A DNA stretch of 64,000 nt from Glandiceps talaboti (GCF_964340395.1 NC_135566.1:8886001-8950000); one strand, 5' to 3'. Counted from the stretch's first letter, positions 14,454 through 33,732 are shown. The notes: a model not told the origin generated them from the letters alone. Program-made: numbers and translations.

Positions 14454-15734
14454 TTATTTTACTTCCTCTATCCCAGTAGAGGCAGGGTTTGCAATACCAT
14501 CCATAGCTATATTCAGCGACAACTCTCTTCCTCTGTTCCTCCTACTGATCTTTATCTTTAGCTTATAGATACCCCAGTATAATAACTGGAAAACCATTCC
14601 AATAACGATGGATACCGTAATAGTTGCCACGGCAATCCATGGTTTTTCGCCATAATCTAGAATAGGGTAAACGTAGTTACCCCCGTCGTAGAAATTTGTA
14701 CCCCCTGTTGCCCAAAATATTACACTAATGATGACGTAAAAAACTCCAAATATTCCCGCGTATACTATGTGTAAATATCTTATTGGTGTAGCAGCAAGTG
14801 CAAACTCCAAGGCTATGGCGATAGAGTTCATCGCGTGGATCTGGAAATCGAGGTAGCTGACTCCAGTCCCTGGAGCGTGGAGGGCGCCCCAGTATAATAT
14901 CGTAACGACTGGTGCGAGTAGAGAAGACATGGTGAAAAACACCCATGATAACTTGAACTGCCAGGGGGTCTTTGATGAGCTCCTGCTATCTGCAGTAGAC
15001 AGTCCATTCGTGTCATGATCAACTACAGTAAAGAAAACGAGTAAAGGAATTGAATATCAAGTTAGTGTTACTAAGTATTAGAGGAATAGAGTTGACTCTG
15101 ATTTTAATTTGATCATGCATGATGCAAAGTCATCGGTATGTATGTGTAGTCTTAATTTCGGCATGAGTGTACGAAGTGCTTTCTATGCCTGTCATTTCTA
15201 AGGCTAGGGCTCATACTTTAGGGACCGTTTGTGTTAATAAAAGATACATCACTGTATCGATATGAGGCACCCCTATGACTTGGCATGAAAACACCTGGAT
15301 TGGGATTCGGTGTTGTTAACAGAACCAAAATAGATTATATATTATATACAAGTGATGGTATAACACCGTCTTGGCTCTAGGTAGGAGTTGTACTAGGAGA
15401 TTTTTCCTTGTACATGCAATCTGTGTGACTGTAACAGAATTTGAAAGAAATATATTAGCAAAAGAAAACGCGACAGTATACATTCTACAAGAATAAACTT
15501 ACGGTTTAACCTTCCATTCTGTGATGTTCGACGACTAACGTGATGATGAATTGTAGAAATCGCAGCAAGAAGGAGATACACATTTAGAACGATGTATCCC
15601 CAGTTCGTCATGTAGACGAAGAATTCGGCACCAAAGTCAGGAATCTGAATCACCATAATATAGATAAGCCAGCCGAAGTAGTACAGCGCCATCACACTTC
15701 GATAAATGATGAATATGATGTAATGGAATGGCCA
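14454..15734 (-). CDS. rolling-stone-like multipass membrane protein A1 (first exon not found)
   Basis: Two exons are clear: 15503-15734 (enters in phase 0, ends in phase 1) and 14454-15022 (ends in EEVK and TAA), together 266 codons. Exon one starts WPFHYIIFIIYRSV and holds the family signature FVYMTNWGY. The last exon gives WQFKLSWVFF, ILYWGALHAPG, FQIHAMNSIAIALEFALAA, IRYLHIVYAG and a final TM (VFQLLYWGIY) before a basic tail. About six TM segments in total, as in Drosophila rolling stone, a family linked to myoblast fusion; a role here is inference. A and D genes in this window share the T of TNW and the H of IHAMN. No initiator exon of the D/E type (..F..PQ) was found upstream, so A1 may be 5'-truncated or use a distant exon. 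Confidence 0.75.
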
Positions 15735-16257
15735 CTGAAAAGATAGTAAAAACGAAAGAATAACACGAGTGTCTTGTTAAGTTAATTCATAGGAACGGAA
15801 CGATAAATACCAGCCCTTACCGCGTTTTTCAAGACCAATCTTATTGAGCGTGAATTCAGAGAGGACTGTAGACTCGAGAGAGCAAATTGAATCGATGTTA
15901 GCCTAATGTAATGTGTGTGAGTTTTCAATGCGTTTTCGTAATGATCGAGAAAGCTGATTATAAGCATTATTTGTCTATCAGCAAAGTAACGTCCTTTTCG
16001 GCGACAGTTTTTGAACATGTTTTCTGAAGAATATGAGGACAATAATTTTATCGGAATAGTCATTTGCATTATGATTTATTTCAGGCAGTGTATATCTAGT
16101 GAGCCAGGTTATTAAATATTCAACAATATCTCAGACCACGAGACCTATGTTTACGAGTTTTGACAAGAATGGCCTTGTTGGTCACGAGGTGCTCCCATCT
16201 AAACATCATTACTTGAAAGACATGCCTACTGATAGCATAGGTCGCTAACACAAGACT

Positions 16258-16506
16258 CTTGTGTCCCGAGATATGTTTCAGAAAGTGATAAAATTACGAT
16301 AATAGTGACGTATTTGGACGATAATATGCGAAGGGGGTAAAATAGCACGGGTTTCTGGGATTGCACAAGTCCATACATCACAGACAAGCAAGTACATATC
16401 CGAGTACATATAAACGGTGTGTGGACCTACGAGATTTTACCCCCTTCAACCATATACATGAATATTGTCGATATTTTATCATAGCCTGAAACTCTCGAGA
16501 CATAAG
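16258..16506. mobile_element. foldback element
   Basis: The left arm (CTTGTGTCCCGAGATATG... GAAGGGGGTAAAAT) and right arm (ATTTTACCCCCTTC ... CTCGAGACATAAG) are inverted copies of each other about 60 bp apart. The arms resemble those of the longer inverted repeat in SULT intron 1, so this looks like an internally deleted relative. It recurs in unit 3 at about 44463-44880. Confidence 0.6.
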
Positions 16507-17947
16507 TGTCTGTGGTCGCTGAATGTAATTTGAAGTTTAATATCCAAAGCCCACCATATTAGTATCCATGATAACATGCACACAGTATCCGATGACGAGT
16601 TCTCTCGCCATTCAACGATTCCCTAGTTATTTTTCTCATATTCACGTTAAACCACACATTCCCCTGCAACCATGGACATTGTTTCAGAATCGTCAGTATA
16701 TATCTGTATATGCCATTTCTATCATTTTTGTACTACTCCCTCCATAGAGTAATTTTGAATAAATAAACGGATGAATAATTGCAAGGATTTTCTAAAAGAT
16801 TTTTTTTTATAGATTAACCAAGGGCATACTCTTTATAGGACGGAGTCTTAATAATGACAATTAATATCTTGTCTAAAATTTGTGGCATGGTACCTAAATG
16901 TCCCATAACGTCGTTGTTGGCCATATTTTTGAACCATCAAAGTATATAGTTAAAGCCATACAACAGTTACCGGATTCAGTATACACAATGGACTACGACC
17001 TTTGCACCTTATATAAACCCTCTTAGTGTATGTGATTACAAATCAGGCTCTTACCCCAGACTATGATAGTGGTCGTGGCTATTACTCAGTAATAAAAGCA
17101 ACTAACTTACTTGTGAATTGGCAAACACAGAAATGTCTTCAACTGCAAATCCAAGGTTCAACCTTATCGCTGGTAAAAGCTTTTTCATTCTTGAGTAGAA
17201 AAAATATCAAAGAAAGTTTCAAGATCATGTAAATGGAGCCTATATATAACACTTGGAAGGCTTACTGTGGTATTTAGAACGTGACAGCATATACCGCTGT
17301 ATGAAGTGTCATATCGTGATCTCTTTAGTAAACTTTGTTATGGAGATCAACAAACGTGACGCAACATAAAGGACCAACGTAACACAAATCTGTTGCAATG
17401 GGATACAGTATTACCTGAGACAGTAGTCTGCTTCAAAAAAATGTTACTAATATGCTACAAGTTTCACCATATCTGGCTTGACAAAAATTTAAATAACACT
17501 GCTACCTTTATTTCATCGTCAGGCTCGATAAAGCATTGCTACATTTTATCCTGGAAGCAGGCTCGTTGCCCCACCCCGTCCTTTTGCCCTCCCACGTCCC
17601 GTTGCCCCCTTTTACCCCCTCACCTGGATCGAAAGTACTTTTAGAAACTTTAATTTTAGTTTTTCTCTACATGACGACAGTAAATGATGATAGTTATCGC
17701 ATAATTCAATGTTAGAAATTATTGCAAATTAGAAATGATCTCATTGTTCTGTTTGTTCAAAGGAAATTTTATGTTTGCATGTTCGATCCCTGGATACTTT
17801 ATATACCGCAAATCGTGCTAATTTGGGGTGTCATTACATATGAAGGAAGTGATGTGTCTAACAAAAATCAGTCTGCGCCTTGTCTCATAGCTAAAGGAAA
17901 TGTCGTTGACGGTGACAAGGTCCTTTAAAACAAAGAAACGTTCTATC

Positions 17948-18006
17948 GGCCAACCCAAGAGGAGGCCGGTGAGGGCGAAACGTCACGACGTATCTTACAG
18001 TCTAGA
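17948..18006 (+). mobile_element. partial TAGTCT-type TIR element
   Basis: The stretch from GAGGAGGCCGGTGAGGGCGA to CGTATCTTACAGTCTA matches, in reverse, the left half of the complete element at 21170-21278. It also occurs at 30530-30588 in unit 2, but unit 3 (about 45178) lacks it and joins the flanks. Confidence 0.6.
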
Positions 18007-18210
18007 TATCTAATTATAATCGGTTTTGTTTGATAAGAATCTCAGACAACTAACGCCATGTATTTGGATAGTATTGTCTTCATCAACCAATCAGCTTGTG
18101 TTTTGTTGTGTGAGGTAAAGTATAGACCCTCCACAGGGTCTATGGGTAAAGTCATTGTTCAATATCAATTTGAGCTGTTAATTAAAGCCAAGGGCAACGT
18201 GAACTGGGTG

Positions 18211-18217
18211 CATAAAT
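18211..18217 (+). promoter_or_regulatory. candidate TATA-like box of SULT1
   Basis: CATAAAT sits 76-82 bp upstream of the SULT1 ATG, in a block conserved in all three units (CAACGTGAACTGGGTG next to it). Unit 3 has the consensus TATAAAT and unit 2 TATACAT. A splice-acceptor-like TTTTTGTAG lies 13 bp before the ATG, so the 5' UTR may be spliced and the real promoter further away. Confidence 0.4.
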
Positions 18218-18292
18218 TCGAGAGAGATAGTTGATGTACGATATACCGCACAACAAACGTACTTGCTAATCTTTTTGTAGTTGGTATTCCCT

Positions 18293-26314
<8,022 letters not shown>

Positions 26315-26565
26315 ACATTCAAACACTTATATATTCAAACACTAATTTCCTGTGCATTGCCTTACATGTATCAAAGATTATACACAAGCAAGTGGCGATA
26401 TTCATATAACATAACGATTATACACTTTATACATAACTCAACTGTCTTCATGAAAAACAATCGCTGAGAACCCAAGAAATAATTGTTTCACAAATGTGCA
26501 TGTTAAAAATATTTTAATGATATAGATTGACACGGGGTTAGCTTGTCTTATATAATCATACATAC

Positions 26566-26724
26566 ATAGAGAATGTAGGTACGTTGCACATACATACATA
26601 CATACATACATACATACATACATACATACATACATACATACATACATAATACATACATACATAATACATACATGCATGCATGCATGCATGCATGCATACA
26701 TACATACATACATACATACATACA

Positions 26725-26758
<34 letters not shown>

Positions 26759-26768
26759 CATACATATA
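26566..26768. repeat. (CATA)n microsatellite in the SULT1 3' UTR region
   Basis: CATA units with a CATG block at 26671-26698, lying between the SULT1 stop and its poly(A) signal. Confidence 0.95.
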
Positions 26769-26829
26769 AATTGGACAATAAATTTGAAATATTGAAGCTT
26801 GTTCATTTTGTTTGAAAAAAATATTGGTA

Positions 26830-26846
26830 AATAAATGTACTTTATT
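26830..26846. terminator. bidirectional poly(A) signal pair, unit 1
   Basis: AATAAA (26830-26835, plus) and its complement TTTATT (26841-26846, minus) lie five bases apart in a near-palindrome. The plus signal would serve SULT1; the minus one once served the truncated D gene. It is conserved in units 2 and 3. Confidence 0.6.
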
Positions 26847-26895
26847 TCTATCGCCTATCATTGTCTGTTTTCAATTTAACTTTGCCCTTCTTAGG

Positions 26896-26967
26896 GACAA
26901 TATGATTGGGTTTAAGACCCATTACCATCTGTGTAGTATGGCGTTGGACCTGCTATACGTTGTTTGG
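26896..26967 (-). pseudogene. 3'-end fragment of a D-type rolling-stone gene
   Basis: Matches 54448-54518 of gene D (its last codons and 3' UTR) and then stops at TTGG (26964-26967), where A2-type sequence begins. Only about 18 codons remain, so it is a duplication scar. Confidence 0.85.
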
Positions 26968-26990
26968 ATGACATCAAGTCACATTTGTAT

Positions 26991-29106
26991 TTATTTTACT
27001 TCCTCTATCCCAGTAGAGGCAGGGTTTGCAATACCATCCATAGCTATATTCAGCGACAACTCTCTTCCTCTGTTCCTCCTACTCATCTTAATTTTTAGCT
27101 TATAGATACCCCAGTATAATAACTGGAAAACCATTCCAATAATGATAGATACCGTAATAGTTGCCATGGCAATCCATGATTTTTCGCCATAATCCAGAAT
27201 AGGGTAAACGTAGTTACCCCCGTTGTAGAAATTTGTACCACCTGTTGCCCAAAATATTACACTAATGATGACCTAAAAAACTATGGAAGCCCGGAGGGGA
27301 CATTTGTGTAGAGCAAAATGTTAAACATTATCTCGTTATCTCGACTTATTATGTCGTTATCTCGACTTACTATGTTGTTATCTCGATATACTATTTCGTT
27401 ATCTCGACATAGCTATCTCGTTATCTCAACATAGCTATCCTGTTATCTCAACAAACTATCTCGTTATCTCGACATAGCTAAGAAACTTCCTTATCAAATT
27501 TCAGCAAAATCAGTCCATTAGTTTTACAGTAATTGACCTTTGACCCCCCCCCCCCGAAATCCACACACTTCAAGAGATCTCTTCCATATTTGCAAACTTT
27601 CATCTACTCAGCTATATGGACAAATCTACCAAATGACCAAAAGAAGATATTGTTGTTGACTTTTTCATCAATCAACCTCGCAATAAAGTATTAAACACCA
27701 AATGATTGGATAAATATCAGAGAGGTCACGGAAATAGTTATGAGTGTGTTGTATGCGTCCGCGTCAAGGCATGGTAAGGTGTTTGACCTTGTCATGCGCC
27801 CTCTCGTGGCCAGTCCAAACTGACCTCTGTTGTCATTTAATAAATATCATTTTTGTATGAATAAGGATGACCCAAAACCTGTACCTGCCACCAGAGTGTA
27901 CAAGACCAGGTCAAGGACCTTAGACAAAGACATAAAGAGTCTTGACAAATAATGCACCATAGGTCTGGAATATCTCCCTCCCTTAAACAACAGGATATTT
28001 GAGTGAAGTGAAGGGATTGTCCAGTGCAGGTGTGGTGGCGAGTCCCATTCAAAGCACACAATAAGCACAGCATGTGAGCGGAACTTGACTTTAAATGGCT
28101 GGCGCTGAATTAGCAATTTTTGTTACCAGTGAAAAAGGAAAATTTGCTGATACACAATAAAGGATATCGAAGGACTAAATTGCACTTTATGTTACATTAG
28201 ACACACAGTGTCAGCTAAGATATCCTTTATAAACTAAACCAACCAAGTACAGACACTATGTGTACAAGTTTGGAGGTATACATATGCATGCAGTGCCTAA
28301 TTTATAGATAGGAAACAGTGTCTGACATCATAATGAACATCTAGACCATCCAACCTTGAGTGTTTATTTTATGCAGAGTGCAATCAATGTACTCAATCTG
28401 TTATTGGTCACTCCTTAGTTTATAAAGTTTGTTTGTTTTATAATATGTCTGTTTAACTGCCCATCTGTACATTTTCAATAATGACAAGGTACCCTGTGGT
28501 AGTATATGATGACTAATACTAAAATAGACAAGTGTGTTTGTCAGTTTGGGTGCATTATTAGTGTAAGTTCGATAACGAGATAGCTATGTCGAGATAACAA
28601 GATAGCTATGTCGAGATTACGAGATAGTATGTCGAGATAACGAGATAGCTATGTTGAGATAACGACATAGTAAGTCGAGATAACAAGCTAGCTATGTCGA
28701 GATAACAAGATAGCTATGCCGAGATAACGACATAGTAAGTCGAGATAACGAGATAGTAAGTCGAGATAACGAGATAATTTGTAACATTTTGCTCTACGCA
28801 AATGTACCCTCCAGGCTTCCATAAAAACACCAAATATTCCCGCGTATACTATGTGTAAGTATCTTATTGGTGTAGCAGCAAGTGCAAACTCCAAGGCTAT
28901 GGCGATAGAGTTCATCGCGTGGATCTGGAAATCGAGGTAGCTGACTCCAGTCCCTGGAGTGTGGAGGGTGCCCCAGTATAATATCGTAATGACTGGTGCG
29001 AGTAGAGAAGACAAGGTGAAAAACACCCACGATAACTTGAACTGCCAGGGTGTCTTTGATGAGCTCCTGCTATCTGCAGTAGACAGTCAATTCGTGTCAT
29101 GATCAA
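26991..29106 (-). pseudogene. rolling-stone-like A2, split by a transposon
   Basis: The last exon is recognisable in two parts: 28829-29106 (KLSWVFFTLSSLLAPV ... YLHIVYAGIFGV) and 26991-27281 (C-terminal part up to EEVK and stop). A 1542-bp element (27282-28823) lies between them. The acceptor at 29106 is kept, but the upstream exon (A1 15503-15734) is absent. It cannot encode the full protein. Confidence 0.88.
27282..28823. mobile_element. 1.54-kb TIR element with subterminal repeat arrays
   Basis: Termini are inverted: TATGGAAGCCCGGAGGGGAC at the left and the complement of TATGGAAGCCTGGAGGGTAC at the right, continuing through GTAGAGCAAAATGTT. Just inside the ends lie oppositely oriented arrays of about 20-22 bp units based on TTATCTCGACATAGCTATCTCG-like words (27331-27480 and 28568-28775). 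It is flanked by AAAAC (27277-27281 and 28824-28828), a 5-bp target duplication that agrees with the intact paralogue. The interior has no recognisable transposase, so it is non-autonomous. Confidence 0.85.
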
Positions 29107-29145
29107 CTACAGTGAAGAAAACGAGTAAATGAATTGAATATCAAG

Positions 29146-29310
29146 TTCCTAACGTATGAGCCCTAGCTGTGACAATGACAGGCATAGCAAGCACTTAGTA
29201 GACTCATGACAAAATTAAGACTGCACATTGATAATGATAGATTATATAATACATACCGATGACTTTGCATCATGCAGGATAAAAATCACAGTCAACTCTA
29301 TTTCTCCAAT
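29146..29310. other. inverted segment relative to unit 1
   Basis: The reverse complement of this stretch matches about 15070-15230 (ATAGAGTTGACT, GATGCAAAGTCATCGGTATG, GTCTTAAT, CTATGCCTGTCATT, GCTAGGGCTCATAC). It is a local inversion next to the deletion that removed the A2 upstream exon. Confidence 0.8.
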
Positions 29311-29334
29311 CAGGAAAATGTAAACATGTACCTC

Positions 29335-29552
29335 TGTAGAGGAGGCGATCAGGCTAAAAAATGTAAACAAGAACCAAGAAGGTCAATTCAGGCAAAATAA
29401 CGAAAGTAAAATAGCAATGAACGATTAGCCGACATCTACAGATCATTGTAGAGGAGGCTATCAGGCTAAAATGTAAACATGTACCAAGAAGGTCAATTCA
29501 GGCAAAATAACGGAGGTAAAATAGCAATGAACGATTAGCCGACATCTACATC
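29335..29552 (+). repeat. two-copy 112-bp tandem repeat
   Basis: 29335-29446 and 29447-29552 both start TGTAGAGGAGGC, share AAGAAGGTCAATTCAGGCAA and end CGATTAGCCGACATCTACA. Confidence 0.9.
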
Positions 29553-30706
29553 GGATTTTAATCATATTGCACCTTATATAAACCCTCTTGGCGTCTGTGT
29601 TTTCAAAGCAGGCTCTTACCCCAGACTATAATAGTGGTCGTGGCTGTTACTCAGCAATATTAAAAGCAACTAACTTACTTGTGAATTGGCAAACACAGAA
29701 ATGTCTTCAACTGCAAATCCAAGGTTCAACCTTATCGCTGGTAAAAGCTTTTTCATTCTTGAATAGAAAAAATATCAAAAAAAGTTTCAAGATCATGTAA
29801 ATGGAGCCAATATATAACACTTGGAAGGCTTACTGTGGTATTTAGAACGTGACAGCATATACTGCTGTATGAAGTGTCATATCGTGATCTCTTTAGTAAA
29901 CTTTGTTATGGAGATCAACAAACGTGACGCAACATAAAGGACTAACGTAACACAAATCTGTTGCAATGGGATACAGTAGGCGTATTACCTGAGACAGTAG
30001 TCTGCTTCAAAAAAATCTTACTAATATGGTACAAGTTTCACCATATCTGGCTTGACAAAAATTTAAATAACACTGCTACATTTATTTCATCGTCTGGGTC
30101 GATAAAGCATTGCTACATTTTATCCTGGAAACAGGCTCGTTGCCCCAACCCGTCCTTTTGCCCTCCCCCGTCCCGTTGCCCCCTTTTACCCCCTCACCTG
30201 GATAGAAAGTACTTTTAGAAACATTAATTTTAGTTTTTCTCAACATGACGACAATAAATGACTCGCATAATTCAATGTTAGAAATTATTGCAAATTCGAA
30301 ATGATCTCATTGTTCTGTTTGTTCAAAGGAAATTTTAATTTTTATGTTTGCATGTTCGATCCCTGGATACTTTATATACCGCAAATCGTGTAAAAGACTA
30401 GAGTGCAAATTTGGGGTGTCATTACATGAAGGAAGTGATGTGTCTCACAAAAATCTGTGCGCCTTGTCCCATAGCTAAAGGAAATGTCGTTGACGGTGAC
30501 AAGTTCATTTAAAACAAAGAAACGTTCTATCGGCCAACCCAAGAGGAGGCCGGTGAGGGCGAAACGTCACGACGTATCTTACAGTCTAGATATCTAATTA
30601 TAATCGGTTTTGTTTGATAAGAATCTCAGACAATTAACGCCATGTATTTGGATAGTATTGTCTTCATCAACCAATCAGCTTGTGTTTTGTTGTGTGAGGT
30701 AAAGTG
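29553..30706. other. unit 2 spacer, matches 17000-18110
   Basis: Non-coding copy of the unit 1 spacer with small indels, including the partial TIR element at 30530-30588. No gene is seen. Confidence 0.6.
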
Positions 30707-33540
30707 ATTGTTTTCTAGAGTTCCACTTATGAATAACTGCAACCAGTCATAGTCATTATAATTCTTGTTTTCTCTTTTCTTCTGTACCTCTAACCGATGT
30801 CTGGATCTAATGTTTTTCATCACCTCCAAATTTCTCAAAAGTTCAATGTAGTTTTTAACACTGTTCACACTGACAATATATTTCTCAGCAAAACGAGAAA
30901 TAGCAACTTCATCATTTAATTGTTTTGAAACATAGAGCTTTTTTAAGTTAGCACCTGGTTGTGGTAGTCATCAGCAGTTCGATTTGTGTTTGGTGTTTCA
31001 AACACATCCATATAATGACCTGGGTTGTGCATATCTGGCATAGGATGTGGTATTCTGTTCATAGATGGCGATACCCAATCTGTAGTGGAACAGTAACTGC
31101 ACTTTGAGCCATTTTGTATACATGAATCCCTAATAAATTCCATATAGAGCTCACCAATATTGTAATGGGTTTCAATAAATTTTCATTCTATCACCATGGT
31201 AGGGTTCAAGTATTATATGATAGCTTTTGTGAGTTTGAATTAAACACAAAATTATTCACAGGTGCTGGGTGAGGAATGTATTCATAACAAACCATGCATT
31301 CATAAAAATATTATTCAACCCTTTGAAGTGATACATGTACTGCCCCCCTCAGCGCATCAGTTTACTAAAGTCTCTTGAAATATAGTCCAGAAGTGTTTTA
31401 TATTTTGCGTAGAGATAATATGAATACTATAATATAGGAAGGGTCTTAATATGTATTTCAATCTTAAATAACATGTTTTCCATTTGCACTGCAATTAAAA
31501 ATGTTTCTAAAATGTATAATTTATGAAGTGTTTAAATTAATAATAAATGATTGTGTGACCAACCACTGCAAATTAATCCTAAAATTTGAATATGTTCACA
31601 TGGAAAAAAGTTTCCTCATGGTGCAATTTTGCACTATTTTTTCCAAACCTGTGATAAATAAGTAATATATATATATACTTGTTCATTTATTTGCTAATTT
31701 ATTTATGTCAGTGATGGGCTAAAAATCCAAGAAAAAGTGTAGCCAGACCAGTAGTCTATTGTCACCCCTCAGTTGTAAGTAGACATCATGTCAGCCAATT
31801 TAACTAATAATAGTCTTTATTTGTGATTTTATGAGTGTCCATGATTCAACAACTTTGTGCACTGGTTCAATTCTGAAGTAAGTATAAATATGGAATAAGT
31901 TAATACATGTAGCAACTGCTGGCAAATCTATGTGTTGCTGTATCTGTGTTTCATCTGTGCGTATTTTTGTTAGTGGTTTCAGGGGGGGCCATGAAATAAA
32001 AACAAGAAGTCTTAGGGGGGGGGGCCAGATAATTTATACCAGTTTTTGTAGGGGGGGCCACCAATAAAAATCCCTTGCTTCATTAGAAATCCTCCGGCCT
32101 CCCCCTGGAAATTAAAAATGTACACTCCCTAACTGAAAGTATGGGAATTCTTGATCGAAATATATTCAGTCATAAAATCCTCAGGTTTCTGACAATTTCC
32201 AATACTTGTTACAAGAAAGGCTGCATTCCAAGAATATTTGGTTAGCTACATGTATTACATCTGATGTCATATACGTGCCACGCACGATCATTGTCCAGTT
32301 TGCACCACATGGTGCCACGGTGCCTCGCCTCCTGTACACGTACCGTACGTCTATCTTGTCTGTCAGTGCTACATTTTGCTTCCTCTCTTCATTTTTCTCA
32401 GATGTTTTAAGAATTTGAAAATAGTCAGTGTCCGATCGACAAAATTTCTTTCCGCTGAAGTTTAGAAAACATTTAGTTCTACTCTACGTAAACGTCGTGT
32501 TGTTGTATCATACATCATGAGACGTCACATTGACCTCACACTTCGCTTTGCCCTTCCCTCAACGTCCGGTCCCTATGAAACTAGTTCGAAGCCTACGAAG
32601 GCTTTCGCTAGCGATAGCGTGGCCAGTCTTGTTTTACCGCGTAATCCTCAAATGTTTTCCAAATAATTATGAATTTATTTCTGTCTTTTTTTACACTTTG
32701 GGTATTTTACTTGCTATTAGTACTTCTGGGAAACTCATATTTAATTTTCCGACCTTAGATTTGTTTACAATGGTCGTCAGGTTTTAGTAATTTCCTTAGC
32801 CGGTCCCACAACTAAACTGTTGTACGTGGTTATACTTATAAGTTATGGCTGGGCGTTGTGACCGGTAGGTAACCGGCTATTATCTACATCACTGCCTACT
32901 AGGTATAGGTACGTCAACGACACAACTACTTCACAGAAAACACTTGTCGCGCGCACAAAAAGTTGTATGAAATTGTGATTTTACTAAGGAGTGTAGCAAC
33001 CCAGAACGTACGTCGATCAAACTGAGAAACATTTTGGTTTCATTTTATGTCATTCTATTTCAGTAACAATGTATCATTTTCAGGTACCGTTCGCACATGT
33101 GAGCTTGATTTTAGGCAAAATATCGGACTAACAGAGAGCACACAGACTCTTTTGTTCGCTTGTATTGTTTGCATTCGGTATTTGGCATTTCACACGTTGT
33201 TTATTTGCACCATTCACAGTGTCTTATCATGCTTTGTGTAACTTGTAAGCCTAATTGACAACTGGCCAACGGTTTTTACTATACAAATTTGAAACAAATT
33301 TTGGGTCAGTTTGACGGTAAACCTGCTATACTGTCTACCAAACTTAGTTAACGTCAGTTATTTCTACTCACGTTGCATCACTATATATTTACAAACAGTA
33401 TATATGAAATATGAGAGCCATGTGAAACTTTTTCAGTGCAAAATGGGATGAAGACACGAGGGCAAAGTCAGTGCTCCTTACAGCAGTTTGAATTTCCCGC
33501 ATATGCATACATTACCCATAATCCTCTTTATATAGTGGAC
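30707..33540. mobile_element. 2.8-kb insertion found only in unit 2
   Basis: Units 1 and 3 join the flanks here (GAGGTAAAGT ... AAAGCCA) with at most about 60 bp between. The insert carries a broken minus-strand coding relic near its left end (30712-31175), G-rich tracts near 31981-32055 and no other recognised gene. I see no convincing terminal repeats, so its class is open. Confidence 0.6.
30712..31175 (-). pseudogene. frameshifted coding relic inside the unit 2 insertion
   Basis: The minus strand reads YNIGELYMEFIRDSC ... CSYCSTTDWVSPSMNR ... NPGHYMDVFETPN ... TADDYHNQ, then after a one-base shift GANLKKLYVSKQLNDEVAIS ... VNSVKNYIELLRNLE ... NYNDYDWLQLFISGTLENN. The last residues meet the insertion edge. 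Proteins with a Y-x-DYDW ending are often repeated, transposon-associated genes in invertebrates (recollection, not verified). The function is unknown and it is not intact. Confidence 0.5.
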
Positions 33541-33561
33541 CTTGGCCTTTAAAGCCAACGT

Positions 33562-33705
33562 TAGTCTCACTGCCAGACTCGTGACTATCGTCCTTAATCT
33601 GTTTATGTATACCGAGCGGGGATTGGTCCCTCTCTTCTCGCGGCTGCGCCGCTCGGTACATATAAACAGATTAGGGACGATATTCAAGAGTCTGGCAGCG
33701 AGACT
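33562..33705. mobile_element. foldback MITE directly upstream of SULT2
   Basis: A 144-bp element. It begins TAGTCTCACTGCCAGACTC and ends GAGTCTGGCAGCGAGACTA, with inner arms (CCTTAATCTGTTTATG, CCGAGCGG) also inverted, so most of it can fold into one hairpin. The flanks AGCCAACGT and GGGCAACGT agree at seven of nine bases. Absent from units 1 and 3. It ends 101 bp before the SULT2 ATG. Confidence 0.82.
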
Positions 33706-33725
33706 AGGGCAACGTGAACTGGGTG

Positions 33726-33732
33726 TATACAT
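33726..33732 (+). promoter_or_regulatory. candidate TATA-like box of SULT2
   Basis: TATACAT at the position of TATAAAT in unit 3, 20 bp after the MITE end. Confidence 0.38.

Larger units (their letters stand above)
15735..18210. other. spacer between A1 and SULT1
   Basis: Head-to-head spacer holding the upstream side of A1 and SULT1. It contains a foldback element (16258-16506) and a partial TIR element (17948-18006), listed separately. The stretch 15815-15890 reads EFTLNKIGLEKR on the minus strand, a possible leftover of an A-gene N-terminal exon. The stretch 17006-18110 recurs at 29570-30700. Confidence 0.5.

Noticed and set aside
15782-16069. 95-codon minus-strand frame also open in unit 3 (44111-44380)
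   Set aside because: Openness in both units is explained by the recent duplication; the translation has no membrane or family features and does not splice sensibly.
17026-17232. 68-codon frame with a counterpart at 29588-29800
   Set aside because: Conserved only because the spacer is duplicated; small indels between copies change the reading and no family is recognised.
17960-18005. Hammerhead-ribozyme-like core (CCGGTGAGGGCGAAACGTCA)
   Set aside because: Two core positions differ from CTGATGA...GAAA, stem II is almost absent, and the same sequence is the end of a TIR element (complete at 21170-21278).
27331-27480. Regular about 20-bp repeats that recall a CRISPR array
   Set aside because: The window is eukaryotic, there are no unique spacers of fixed length, and the array is mirrored at 28568-28775 inside one transposable element.
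27837-28116. Minus-strand frames inside the 1.5-kb element as a possible transposase
   Set aside because: Short, without catalytic motifs or similarity to any transposase I know.
27282-28823. TA target-site duplication (mariner-like) for this element
   Set aside because: With TA as duplication the rebuilt site would read AAAAAACTAAAAAC, which does not match the intact paralogues; the 5-bp AAAAC duplication does, with one later substitution.
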